Shown: positions 47,779 through 56,845 of the stretch, one piece after another | Layout: every line of letters begins with the position of its first letter | How positions within the stretch are numbered: the first letter of the stretch is position 1 | Assembly: GCF_016342265.1 (NCBI RefSeq) | Contig: NZ_JAEIOS010000011.1 | Span: 1-64,000, forward strand | From: Corynebacterium meridianum | GTDB taxonomy: Bacteria; Actinomycetota; Actinomycetes; Mycobacteriales; Mycobacteriaceae | Direction of reading: 5' to 3' | DNA length: 64,000 nucleotides | Position numbers and translations under genes: made by a program | The notes under the pieces: generated by a model | Databases searched by the model: none | Seen by the model: only the letters and a program-made list of their open reading frames with translations | What the model was told of the DNA's origin: nothing

Positions 47779-49230
47779 TTAGGCTTGGACCTCAGACCTG
47801 TCGCCGGACCATTCCGTGTGGAAGTGGCCGGGACGGTCAGTTCTTTCATAGGTGTGGGCACCGAAGTAGTCTCGTTGCCCCTGAATGAGAGCGGCGGGAA
47901 GCCGCTCTGCACGGAGACTGTCATAGTAGGACAGTGATGACGCGAACACCGGGACCGGCAGGCCCTGGCGCGTTGCGTTGATGACGACCCGGCGCCAGGA
48001 ATCGACGAGGTCGACCATTTCGCCGGTGAAGTAGGAATCGAGGAGCAGGGACTGGATATCCGGGTCCGCGTCGTACGCGTCCCGGATGCGGTTGAGGAAG
48101 GTGGCGCGGATGATGCAGCCCCCACGCCAGATCGTCGCGAGATCCCGGGGATCGACGTTCCAGCCGTGTTCCTCCGAACCTGCCCGGATCTCGTCGAACC
48201 CCTGCGCGTAGGCCACGAGTTTCGAGGCGTAGAGCGCGCGACGGACGTCTTCGACGAAGCGCTCGCGTTCGTCGGCGGAGACCGGGCCGGCGATCGTGCC
48301 GGACGGCAGCACACCGGTCGTCGCGGAGCGCTGCGCGCGGGCGCCCGACAGGGCGCGGGCGAAGACGGCCTCGCCGATCGCGGTGACGGGGATCCCGAGA
48401 TCGAGTGCGGCCTTCACCGTCCACCGGCCGGTGCCCTTCTGGCCCGCGGCGTCGACGATGACATCGATGAGCGGTCGGCCGGTCTCGGCGTCGACCTGGT
48501 CGAGGACCTCGGCGGTGATCTCCACCAGGTACGAGTTGAGGTCACCGGTGTTCCATTCGCGGAACACCCCGGCGATCTCCTTCGGCTCCATGCCCGCCGC
48601 GTAGCGGAGCAGATGGTAGGCCTCGCCGATGACCTGCATGTCGGCGTACTCGATGCCGTTGTGCACCATCTTGACGAAGTGGCCGGCGCCGTCGGGGCCG
48701 ATGTGGGTGCAGCAGGGGACGCCGTCGACCTCGGCGGCGATGGACTCGAGCAGCGGCCCGAGGGATTCGTAGGATTCCGCGGGCCCGCCCGGCATGATCG
48801 CGGGACCGTTCAGGGCGCCTTCCTCGCCGCCGGAGATGCCTGCGCCGACGAAGTGCAGGCCGCGGGCGCGCATCTCGGCTTCGCGGCGGATCGTGTCGGT
48901 GTACAGGCTGTTGCCGCCGTCGATGATGATGTCGCCTTCCTTCATGGCGTCGGCGAGCTGGCCGATGACCGCATCGGTGGCTTTTCCGGCCTGGACCATG
49001 ATGAGGGCGCGGCGGGGACGCTGAAGCGAGGAGACGAACTCCTCGATGGTTTTGGCAGGGAGGAACGTGCCCTCATCACCGTGATCGGCGATCAGGGCAT
49101 CGGTGCGTTCGGGGCTGCGGTTGTACACCGCGACCGTGTGTCCGTGGCGGGCGAAGTTCCGGGCGATGTTCGATCCCATCACAGCGAGTCCGACAACGCC
49201 GATCTGGGCGAGGTGCTTCTGGTCAGTCAT
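47779..49230 (-). CDS. gnd: 6-phosphogluconate dehydrogenase, decarboxylating
   Basis: 483 residues. NADP-binding GVVGLAVMGSNIARN (11-25), the dinucleotide Arg/Ser region NRSPERTD, the catalytic GPDGAGHFVKMVHNGIEY (Lys and Asn) and a C-terminal QRDYFGAHTYER tail are typical of the long form. It makes ribulose 5-phosphate, CO2 and NADPH. First gene of the reverse block. Confidence 0.97.
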   Translation of the reverse strand: MTDQKHLAQIGVVGLAVMGSNIARNFARHGHTVAVYNRSPERTDALIADHGDEGTFLPAKTIEEFVSSLQRPRRALIMVQAGKATDAVIGQLADAMKEGDIIIDGGNSLYTDTIRREAEMRARGLHFVGAGISGGEEGALNGPAIMPGGPAESYESLGPLLESIAAEVDGVPCCTHIGPDGAGHFVKMVHNGIEYADMQVIGEAYHLLRYAAGMEPKEIAGVFREWNTGDLNSYLVEITAEVLDQVDAETGRPLIDVIVDAAGQKGTGRWTVKAALDLGIPVTAIGEAVFARALSGARAQRSATTGVLPSGTIAGPVSADERERFVEDVRRALYASKLVAYAQGFDEIRAGSEEHGWNVDPRDLATIWRGGCIIRATFLNRIRDAYDADPDIQSLLLDSYFTGEMVDLVDSWRRVVINATRQGLPVPVFASSLSYYDSLRAERLPAALIQGQRDYFGAHTYERTDRPGHFHTEWSGDRSEVQA

Positions 49231-49361
49231 GTCTCCACATCGTACCCGCTCACCGTGTCCGACCGGACACCCGAGGCCGATTACCCGGGGTTGATCGCGA
49301 ATTGCGGCATCTCACGCTCCACGTCGTCCGCCTCGGTTCACGGGGATGGCCCGTGCGGGTT

Positions 49362-49367
49362 TATGGT
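49362..49367 (+). promoter_or_regulatory. -10 box for leaderless thioesterase 1 transcript
   Basis: TATGGT ends 8 nt before ATG 49376; no ribosome binding site. Confidence 0.5.
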
Positions 49368-49375
49368 TGGTGGCT

Positions 49376-49843
49376 ATGGATGCCAGTAACCTCACCCTGA
49401 ACCAACTGCTCGAGCTCGCCGCCGACCGACCGCTGCACATGCGGGAGCTCGCCCGCTTCGGTGACCTGAACGACGGTATTGACCGTCTGCTCGGCCTCCG
49501 CTACCTGGAGATCACGCCCGATGGTGTCCGTGCGGAAATGCACATCACCTCGGATCACCTGGACTGCGGAGGTAGCAACGTCTCGCGCGCCGTCTGCCTC
49601 GCCGTCGCAGAATCCGTCGGAAGTGTCACGGCGACCGTCGCATCACGCGGCAAGCCGATCAACGTGGCACACGTTACGGGCGAGTTCTGCCGGAATATCG
49701 CGGCCGGGGTGATCGAGGTGACCGGAACCTTCGTCAATGACGGAGATTCGGTGGCTCTCGTCGACGTCTGCGTGACCAACCGCGGGGAACTCATTCTCCG
49801 GAGCACGCAGCGCTCCGTGCGCGCGACCCCGACCGCCCACTGA
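49376..49843 (+). CDS. Hotdog-fold thioesterase-like protein with altered active site
   Basis: 155 residues from ATG 49376. The PaaI-like fold is clear in LRYLEITPDGVRAEMHITSDHL and in the final strands. Where active members have HPxGxxHGG, it reads HLDCGGSNVSRAVCLAVAESVG, so the catalytic Gly-Gly and nearby residues are replaced. Likely a paralogue of the next gene by tandem duplication, possibly a binding-only or heteromeric partner. Confidence 0.75.
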   Translation: MDASNLTLNQLLELAADRPLHMRELARFGDLNDGIDRLLGLRYLEITPDGVRAEMHITSDHLDCGGSNVSRAVCLAVAESVGSVTATVASRGKPINVAHVTGEFCRNIAAGVIEVTGTFVNDGDSVALVDVCVTNRGELILRSTQRSVRATPTAH

Positions 49844-49865
49844 TCCCCCGGAACCTGCCGGGAAC

Positions 49866-49871
49866 TATGCT
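49866..49871 (+). promoter_or_regulatory. -10 box for leaderless thioesterase 2 transcript
   Basis: TATGCT ends 7 nt before ATG 49879 and overlaps the alternative ATG 49867, arguing against that start. Confidence 0.5.
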
Positions 49872-49878
49872 GGGCGGC

Positions 49879-50331
49879 ATGAATCAAGCAGACCCGACAT
49901 TGACCGAACTGCTCATGCACGCCACCGAACGTGATCTCACCACCGAGGAGATCGCCGAGGTCAACCGTTGCAATCCCGGGGTCGATCCACACATGGGGAT
50001 CCGCTACACACGGATCGGCCCGAAGGGCGTCCGGGCCCGGCTCAAGGTCGGTCCCGAGCATCTCCAGCCGTTCGGGCTCGTCAACGGCGGTGTACTCGCG
50101 CTTCTCGCCGAATCATCGGGCTCGATCATGGCGATCATCGCCGCGAAGGCAGTGGCGGTCGGTGTCAACAACAACACCGACTTCATCAGATCCGTGACCT
50201 CGGGTGTGATCGAGGTGGAAGCCGTTCCCGTCCACGTCGGTGGTACGACGCAGCTGATTGACATCACGATGAAGAACAACGGTCAGGTTGCTGCTCGGAG
50301 CCGGCTGCGCACCATGTCGCTCCGGAGCTGA
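49879..50331 (+). CDS. PaaI-family hotdog thioesterase
   Basis: 150 residues from ATG 49879. The active-site segment HLQPFGLVNGGVLALLAESSGS keeps the Gly-Gly helix start and the acidic residue on the central helix. NNNTDFIRSVTSG is the conserved substrate-pocket strand. It should hydrolyse an acyl-CoA. A terminator follows, and beyond it the island begins. Similar thioesterases lie near gnd in other corynebacteria and mycobacteria (Rv1847). Confidence 0.87.
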   Translation: MNQADPTLTELLMHATERDLTTEEIAEVNRCNPGVDPHMGIRYTRIGPKGVRARLKVGPEHLQPFGLVNGGVLALLAESSGSIMAIIAAKAVAVGVNNNTDFIRSVTSGVIEVEAVPVHVGGTTQLIDITMKNNGQVAARSRLRTMSLRS

Positions 50332-50372
50332 TCCGGGACCGGTGGATCACCCGGCACCCTGCGCCCGCAACG

Positions 50373-50403
50373 AAGCCCTGCCCGACACCGTGGGCAGGGC
50401 TTT
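50373..50403 (+). terminator. Terminator after thioesterase 2
   Basis: AAGCCCTGCCC and GGGCAGGGCTT form an 11-bp stem with an 8-nt loop and a short T tail. It marks the left edge of the gene-poor interval. Confidence 0.8.
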
Positions 50404-53400
50404 CCTCCTCTGACGGCCATCCCGGTCGGGATCCCGTGAGTGGGGGCGCATGTCGTGTGTGATGATACTGCTTCATACAGTGTGTTCGCGTGTGGGAGCA
50501 CGATGTAGACGTTCGTGATCGGGGAGGGACCTTCGACCCGCCGGCTCAGCGGGAAGATCGGGTATGTTCCCCCAATCTCATTGAGGAATACTTCGGTCAA
50601 GGCGGGCCTCGAGTTGTATGAAGCTATGGCGTTGCTCGGCCCCGTACTGCTTCCGGGAAGAACCTGGTTGACTTCGTTAGCCCCGATCTCAACGACGAGA
50701 GTTGCGGTGACCTCGAAGTAAACGGACACAGAGCGGGTCTGAACCCCGCACTGTGTAGAACCGAATGTGACGAAGTGGCCGGTACCGATTTCCAGTTTTG
50801 TGCTCGGGGAAATCAGCGCGCTCAGCTAGTATCCGTGTCCCGCGATTGTCGTCACAGGTGATGGACTGTCGATGATCGGGCACATTGCTTTTTTGGGGAC
50901 TGTTCTGTCTTGGCTCGTCACTGAGAGCATCGGTTCTATCGTCGCATTGGCGACGGCCCTTGTGCTCCAAGGGATCCGCACGTTCTCCTGCTTCTTCAGC
51001 GGTCATCGATCGTTTCTCGTTTCGAGACGTGGTGACCGTCGCACACCTCGTGCGGGTCACGTCTCTGTTCGTTGTTGACTCTGCTTCGCTGGCGGGCTCC
51101 ACCTCAGTGTCGCAGCTGTGTGCTCTCGCGCTGGTGATGGGAATTGTTGCCGCGCTTTTCACGCGGCGGGCCAAGCAGTTCTTCCGACGCGGGTGCCGGA
51201 TACTGAACCGGGGCGAGCAAAATGCAGTCCGGGGTTCTTCGAGTAGAAGTCATTTCGCGTCGGCCCGATTCGCGGCGCTACCGGGATTTCTCCATGGGAG
51301 CCGATCGGTGTTCCTGCTGAATGGCATGAGTTACACTCTTGCATTGTTCACGCTCCTGGCAGCACCGCGCACGAGGCGTGAGACGAGCGAAGCTCTCACT
51401 CCGGTTCAGGTCTCAAGAGAAGCTATCGAGGGTCTGGACCATGCCAAGTGGCCCGACGAGGCGCGAGTGGTGGTCGTGATAGTCCGCACCCCAACCGCAA
51501 CCAGTCCGGGGTATTCGCGGCTGGGCCAACCGTACCGGCCTGAAAAGGAAAACCCGATAGCACTCGGAGTGATGGTGGCTGGCTGTTGACACCGGGAAGA
51601 GCCAGGGTGCAGCAGTCGGGGCGGTGACTGGCCCGCCTTTTCGATGATTCCTCCTGATCATCGGTACCACCGTGTTAGAGGAAAGGGTATCTGCTGTTTT
51701 GGGATCCATGCTGAATATCTGGGCTGTTGCGTCCCTAGTTTTTGCCGTCGGTATCGGTGTGGTCTACAGCGCCGACGGGGGGCTACCAGATTCACTTAGT
51801 GCCGGACTCGGTGGCTTCAGCCGGGAAGAATCGGTTCACTACTTGGGCTGCCCCGCGTTGTCCTCGAGGCCGTCTCCACCGCAGTCATCGGAATTGTCCT
51901 TTCACGTTCGGTAGAGCGCGGACACGAAGTAGCCCTACTGCCACTTTTGCCGGTGCGATTCTCCCTCGCATTCGAGCCGCGGGCCGTAACACTACCGGCA
52001 ACGCCCGGGAACGACTCATCAGGATATACAGGATCATGGAAGAATGAAACCGCCTCGGTCTTCCGATTCGTGCACGCTAAAGTCCGCCGAGATGAATTCC
52101 GGCGACCCGATGGCGAATCCCATCAGGGGATCTGTTTCCCCGGTACCGGAGCCAAGGAATGTCTGGACCTACCCAAGATCGGCCCGGAGCGTCCGTACTC
52201 GTTCAGTCTCGTCGACTGGGGTGTCACCGCGGTACACGCGCCGTCGACCAGGCGCGGCCGCGCGATCACTATAGCGAATGCAGCTACCGTCGGTACCTAC
52301 AGTGACAAGGACTTGATCAATTGGGTGACTTCGGAAATAAGCCCTGTTCGAGGGCCTTGCAGCCAGGTTTGCGAGACGACCCGATCGACCGAGGGGAATG
52401 ATGAAACGATGAGGAACGATGGCTAGGTGGTCTCCAGGAGGCTAGCAGTAACATCTCTCTGCGCAGCGAGAAATATTTCGATCGACGGAGAAACGGGGGC
52501 CAGTCGAACTCATCGCGTCTTCAAGCCGACACCTCGAAATACGATATCCAAGTTGAGGGCACTCGAACTAGACGCAGCGACATCGACAGCTAACATATGG
52601 TAGGTAAGCTTTCCAGGAGACCTGTATTTTCGGCTATCGAGGAAACGACGCACCACCCGTCGTTGCAGTCGGACGTTCCCTGAACTTGAGCGCGGACATC
52701 AGGAATTAGTTCCGCTCGAGAGAATTGAACTTTGGTAGGCAGGGATGGGCGTAACTTTGTAAAACCGGGGATGGGGGGGAAATCTGTTTCCGGCACTTGA
52801 ATAGGGAAATCACCGGCCCCTCCATCGGCGTCCCGCACCCTCCATGCCAACCCGTTTTCACCGCGTAGGGCGAACCTGGTAGCGCGATCCTTGGGCGACT
52901 TCTTCCTGCCCACTCAAATCTGGCACATCGGTGGACCAGAGGCGCCGCACCTGTCGGTCGAACAGCTTCGCCGTTACCGAATGTGGCCGTACACCCTCAA
53001 ACCCGGACGATGAGAGTCTTCGTCCGGATACTCGACGCAGTGGGAAAGTAACACTTACGGCGAATAGCCATAGCGGCCGAACACCCCGACACCAAGAACA
53101 GACCCCGACCGTTATTCCACGCATAAATCGGTGGATGTACGTCGATCCTTCACCTGATCAGCGGATGACGCCAATGCCGACGAGACGCGATCCGATGTCA
53201 GTTAACTGGCCTGCTGCGCAGGGGTGCCCGATAGTTGTGTGGCGTGGCATCTCCAGCTTGAGCAGTACCGGTGCGGCCACTCATAACCGGTGTCGGAAAA
53301 CGGGGACAGCGGCGGCCAGCGCAGCTCCTATAAGACGACCTAAAAAGAAGCTTCTGGCCGCAATGTCGCTACAGAAAAACTAGCACTCTATGAACATGCA

Positions 53401-53747
53401 GCGGATGAGGTGATATGAAGCCGTAAGTGAGAAGAATCACCGAGCCGATCTCCGGATGACCATCAAAACAAATGGTTTACAAAGCGGAGTCGATAATGTA
53501 CAAGAAACCACCCATTAGCGATCTGAAACTACGTCGGCTCACTTAATCATGCGATCTTTGTCGATGCTCTTGCTTTAGAGTGGATGGATTCGCTAGCGTA
53601 ACAAAAGCGATTGCTCGGAATTCTGTGAGGATCTTCATCGAATGCTAGCAGGCATGGCCCGGGCGTGATGAGACGTCCGGCCGTTGATCGAAAACGAAAT
53701 CCAAATCTGAGAGATTCTTTCAAAACCCTTACCAGGAGCTGCAAACC
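50404..53747. other. Gene-poor decayed interval
   Basis: About 3.3 kb in which no intact gene is convincing. It holds the MFS pseudogene (50783-51860). From 51900 to 53740 both strands show short protein-like bits interrupted by stops, the base composition falls, and no start signal stands out before 53732. It appears to be old foreign DNA losing its genes. Confidence 0.65.
50783..51860 (+). pseudogene. MFS exporter pseudogene (EntS/MFS_3 type)
   Basis: Typical MFS pieces follow in order but in different frames: VVTGDGLSMIGHIAFLGTVL then LVTESIGSIVALATALVLQG in one frame; VIDRFSFRDVVTVAHLVRVTS (the loop 2-3 DRxxRR-like motif), ALVMGIVAALFT and MSYTLALFTLLAAPRTRRET after a shift near 50990; and EERVSAVLGSMLNIWAVASL near 51680 after further shifts. 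At least three indels separate them. The product must have been a multidrug- or siderophore-type exporter; it is now dead. Ends approximate. Confidence 0.75.
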
Positions 53748-54869
53748 ATGGCTGTTAAAGTCGACTACTATGATGTTCTGAACATTCCACAGACAGCGAC
53801 CGAAGAAGAAATCCTAGAAGCGGTTAAAAAGCAGATGCGGCAATGGCGCAAGCGTACCGAGGCGCCGGATCTGGGAGTGCGTCAAGAGGCCGAACTCCGT
53901 GTGAAGAGAATCGAGGAGGCGCGGGCTACGCTGACCGATTCGAACCAACGGACCGCTTATGACGCAAGACTGAAGAAAGAAGGCGTGGAGAAAGAAACTA
54001 CGCGCCAAGACAGCGGTGCCGGAGACTTACTCGAGAAGGCGCGGCACTATCTATCAATTGGTGATTACTACTCTGCTTCTTATGCTGCCCGCGAGGCGAC
54101 TCAACAGTACGGAAACTCGGCTGAGAGCTGGTACCTGAGGTCGCGCGCGAATGCCGGAATCGATAGGTACGAGGATGCCTGGTACGAATCGCAGCAGGCA
54201 ATTGATATTGAGCCCAACAATGCTGAATACCATTTTAACTCCGGTATGATTGCGGAGGAGATGGGCCAATACGGACGGGCAATTAAAGCGTATCAAGCTG
54301 CGTCGACGATTGACTCCTCGGTTATGTACGAGGTGGCGATCGGAAATGTCTACCTTGAGCTAGGGGAGATGGAGCGGGCGGTCGATCTTCTGAAGAGGAC
54401 CTATGAGAACAACCCCGGCGACGAGATGGCGACGTTCTACTACGCAGTGGCAATGCATACCGCCGCAGAGGCTATTCCCGAGGTGCAGGATGGGGAATCC
54501 TACTTGATCACCTCGAAAGAAGAAATCGAGGCAATGCGTGGGTATGTTGACCGAATCAAGGCACTTCCAAATCTCGACCCTGACCTCTTGAAGTCTACCG
54601 AGAGGATGGAAGCGCACCTGGATACACTTCTGAAGCGCCGGTTCGACAAGAATGCGGTGTTCGCACTTGGAGACCTTGGGGCAGATATGGGTTGCCTGGG
54701 ATTGATCGCAGTATGCTTCATACCCGCTATTCCGCCGGCTCTTCTAATTGGGGCGTTCGGTGCCGGCGATCCACTTTTCATTCTTATTGCAATCGCATTG
54801 CTCGTTATAGAGTTCTACGTATTCTTCAAGCCCGGGTGGAAGATCAATCGCAACGTAGCTAAAAGATAG
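53748..54869 (+). CDS. J-like/TPR membrane protein without HPD motif, partner of the island Hsp70
   Basis: 373 residues, AGGAG 10 nt before ATG. Residues 6-73 follow the J-domain pattern (DYYDVLNIPQTATEEEILEAV ... RIEEARATLTDSNQRTAYD), but the invariant His-Pro-Asp between helices II and III is replaced by a longer RKRTEAPDLG loop. Residues about 92-227 are four TPR units (for example AESWYLRSRANAGIDRYEDAW). Two membrane helices (about 316-338 and 342-361) close the protein, leaving the J and TPR parts in the cytoplasm. It is followed after 9 bp by an Hsp70 gene. Codon use is AT-richer than the neighbours. A J-like adaptor or membrane anchor is inferred; canonical stimulation of ATPase is doubtful. 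Confidence 0.85.
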   Translation: MAVKVDYYDVLNIPQTATEEEILEAVKKQMRQWRKRTEAPDLGVRQEAELRVKRIEEARATLTDSNQRTAYDARLKKEGVEKETTRQDSGAGDLLEKARHYLSIGDYYSASYAAREATQQYGNSAESWYLRSRANAGIDRYEDAWYESQQAIDIEPNNAEYHFNSGMIAEEMGQYGRAIKAYQAASTIDSSVMYEVAIGNVYLELGEMERAVDLLKRTYENNPGDEMATFYYAVAMHTAAEAIPEVQDGESYLITSKEEIEAMRGYVDRIKALPNLDPDLLKSTERMEAHLDTLLKRRFDKNAVFALGDLGADMGCLGLIAVCFIPAIPPALLIGAFGAGDPLFILIAIALLVIEFYVFFKPGWKINRNVAKR

Positions 54870-54878
54870 GATCGGCAA

Positions 54879-56390
54879 ATGGGTCGAACTGTAGGTATAG
54901 ATCTCGGTACAACATATAGTGCTGTTTCAGTAATTGGAGAAACCGGACTGCCGGAAGTTCTACGAAATGCTGAGGGGCAGGCTATTACGCCGTCTGCTGT
55001 CTTCTTCGACAGTGATGGTGTGTTGGTAGGTCAACAGGCGAAAAGCCAGCGGATAATCAATCCCGAAGACGTGGTAGAGTTTGTCAAACGGTATATTGGT
55101 GACCCTTCTTGGGCCTACTATGCTCCAAGTGGTGAACGGTACACGCCCGAGAGCATATCCGCACTGATCCTCAAGAAACTTGTTGAAGATGCGCAGTTGG
55201 CGCTGGGGGAACCGATTTCAAATGTCGTTATCACGGTCCCAGCTTACTTCAACGACGCGCAGAGAATGGCTACGCGGCAAGCAGGTGAAATTGCTGGCCT
55301 TCAAGTTGATTCAATTATAAACGAACCTACCGCCGCTGCCATAAGTTACGCTGTCGAACGCAACTTTAACGGAACTCTTCTGGTCTACGATCTTGGCGGA
55401 GGAACGTTTGATGTAACGTTACTTGAATCTAAATCCGGTGACTTTAATATCGTTCACACGGCCGGCGATAGAAATCTGGGGGGATTTGATTTTGACAATG
55501 CAATAATCAACTGGATTCGGGAGAGTTTCGCTGAATGGACTGGGGTTAGTCTCGATAGCGACCAGGATGAGGCGATGCTCCGTGAGAGGGCCGAACAGGC
55601 AAAGCACAGGCTCAGCTCATCGGAGTCGGCGCCCATTTTTATCAGTGCGGGTGGACACAACGAGAAGTTCCTCCTAACGAGAGAGAAGTTTGAGAGCCTA
55701 ACCGCCGGACTCTTGTCACGAACGGAGATGCTCGTTGAAGAAGTTATTGATGAAGCCGGCGTCTCGTTGTCGGGAATTGATAGAGTCCTGTTGGTAGGTG
55801 GCTCGACGCGGATGCCCATGGTAGCCAAGATGATGGAGCGTCTAACCGGCCAGGTCGCTGACAGTACAGTTCATCCGGATGAAGCCGTCGCGCGCGGTGC
55901 GGCTATCGTTGCTAATGTTCGTTCGTCGTCTTCGACGGAACTGGTCCCCCTGAAAACCTCGAACGAAATCGTTATCAATGACGTCGTGTCGCACGGTCTC
56001 GGTGTTGTCGTTGTGAACTCCAGGGGTATTCAGGAGAATTCCGTCATAATACCGGCCAATACGACGATACCGAGTCAAGTAGGTAGAGAATACTATACCT
56101 CAGTCGATAACCAGACATCTATCGAGGTTAGTGTCACCGAGGGTGATGAGGCTGACCTGCGGTACGTCAAGGTTATCGGTGATAGTACTCTGAAGATTCC
56201 TCCTCATCCCAGAAGCTCCCCGGTTAAGGTCATTTTCTCGTGCGATATTGACGGAATCCTGCATATCGAGGTCATTGATCTGGTCGATGACAAGAGTCTC
56301 GGGGAGTTTGAGATTGATCGTCAGGGAGTCATGAACGTATCGGATGTTAAACTCATGCGCAGTTCCGTGACAAAGACTACGGTGTTCTGA
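54879..56390 (+). CDS. Hsp70-family chaperone lacking the C-terminal lid
   Basis: 503 residues. The ATPase domain is complete: phosphate 1 GIDLGTTYSAVSV, K70 in VKRYIG at the position of the catalytic DnaK Lys, phosphate 2 VYDLGGGTFDVTLLE, and adenosine motif VLLVGGSTRMPMV. The interdomain linker is divergent, IVINDVVSHGLG where DnaK has DVLLLDVTPLSLG. A beta substrate-binding domain follows (about 380-480), but the helical lid and EEVD-like tail are absent, so the protein is about 110-130 residues shorter than DnaK. It is flanked by a J-like and a GrpE-like gene and overlaps the latter by one base. Confidence 0.93.
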   Translation: MGRTVGIDLGTTYSAVSVIGETGLPEVLRNAEGQAITPSAVFFDSDGVLVGQQAKSQRIINPEDVVEFVKRYIGDPSWAYYAPSGERYTPESISALILKKLVEDAQLALGEPISNVVITVPAYFNDAQRMATRQAGEIAGLQVDSIINEPTAAAISYAVERNFNGTLLVYDLGGGTFDVTLLESKSGDFNIVHTAGDRNLGGFDFDNAIINWIRESFAEWTGVSLDSDQDEAMLRERAEQAKHRLSSSESAPIFISAGGHNEKFLLTREKFESLTAGLLSRTEMLVEEVIDEAGVSLSGIDRVLLVGGSTRMPMVAKMMERLTGQVADSTVHPDEAVARGAAIVANVRSSSSTELVPLKTSNEIVINDVVSHGLGVVVVNSRGIQENSVIIPANTTIPSQVGREYYTSVDNQTSIEVSVTEGDEADLRYVKVIGDSTLKIPPHPRSSPVKVIFSCDIDGILHIEVIDLVDDKSLGEFEIDRQGVMNVSDVKLMRSSVTKTTVF

Positions 56391-56845
56391 TGGATGGGCC
56401 CGGTCGCGGTTTCGGTGACTATCACGAAGAACTCAATCTGAAGCTCGATCAACTTGCCGATCTCTTCCGGAGAAGGTTAATCGAGGACCGTAATTTGCGT
56501 GCTGCCTTCGAGGCCCAGCAAAGGAAGATTCAGGAGTTGGAGTCTGAGGTTCTCGGCGAACGTATGCTTCCGATCATGAAGCAAATATGTCTGATCGCTG
56601 ATCGATGTCTGACGCAGGGGGACGATCCGTTCGCTGCTTCGGTCGTTGATGAGCTTAAAGAAGTCGTAGAAGCGAGCGGTTACTCAGTTATCGATGGATC
56701 TGAGGAGTTTGATCCTCTGGCTCACGAAGTCGTAGGACGATCTGAGCATATCGGCGATTTTGAGGTTGTCGGGATAGGCCTCAGGTATCACGGCAGAATC
56801 CTCCTTCCCGCCCGCGTGGTTCTCCCTGCGTCTTGCGAATTATAG
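56390..56845 (+). CDS. GrpE-like nucleotide exchange factor
   Basis: 151 residues, ATG sharing its A with the Hsp70 TGA (TGATG), hence translationally coupled. A coiled-coil N-terminal half (about 10-60, LKLDQLADLFRRRLIEDRNLRAAF), a helical middle (LPIMKQICLIADRCL) and the GrpE beta-domain with EEFDPLAHEVVG (105-116) and GRILLPARVVL (135-145) are all visible. It should promote ADP release from the neighbouring Hsp70. Shorter than housekeeping GrpE. Confidence 0.85.
   Translation: MDGPGRGFGDYHEELNLKLDQLADLFRRRLIEDRNLRAAFEAQQRKIQELESEVLGERMLPIMKQICLIADRCLTQGDDPFAASVVDELKEVVEASGYSVIDGSEEFDPLAHEVVGRSEHIGDFEVVGIGLRYHGRILLPARVVLPASCEL

Noticed and set aside
50283..50729. 148-codon reverse ORF
   Set aside because: It runs through the thioesterase terminator and into its coding region, and has no recognisable domain.
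53748..56845. The window's own housekeeping dnaK-grpE-dnaJ operon
   Set aside because: Gene order, missing lid, missing HPD, membrane helices and AT-rich codon use all differ from the housekeeping set, which normally also includes hspR.
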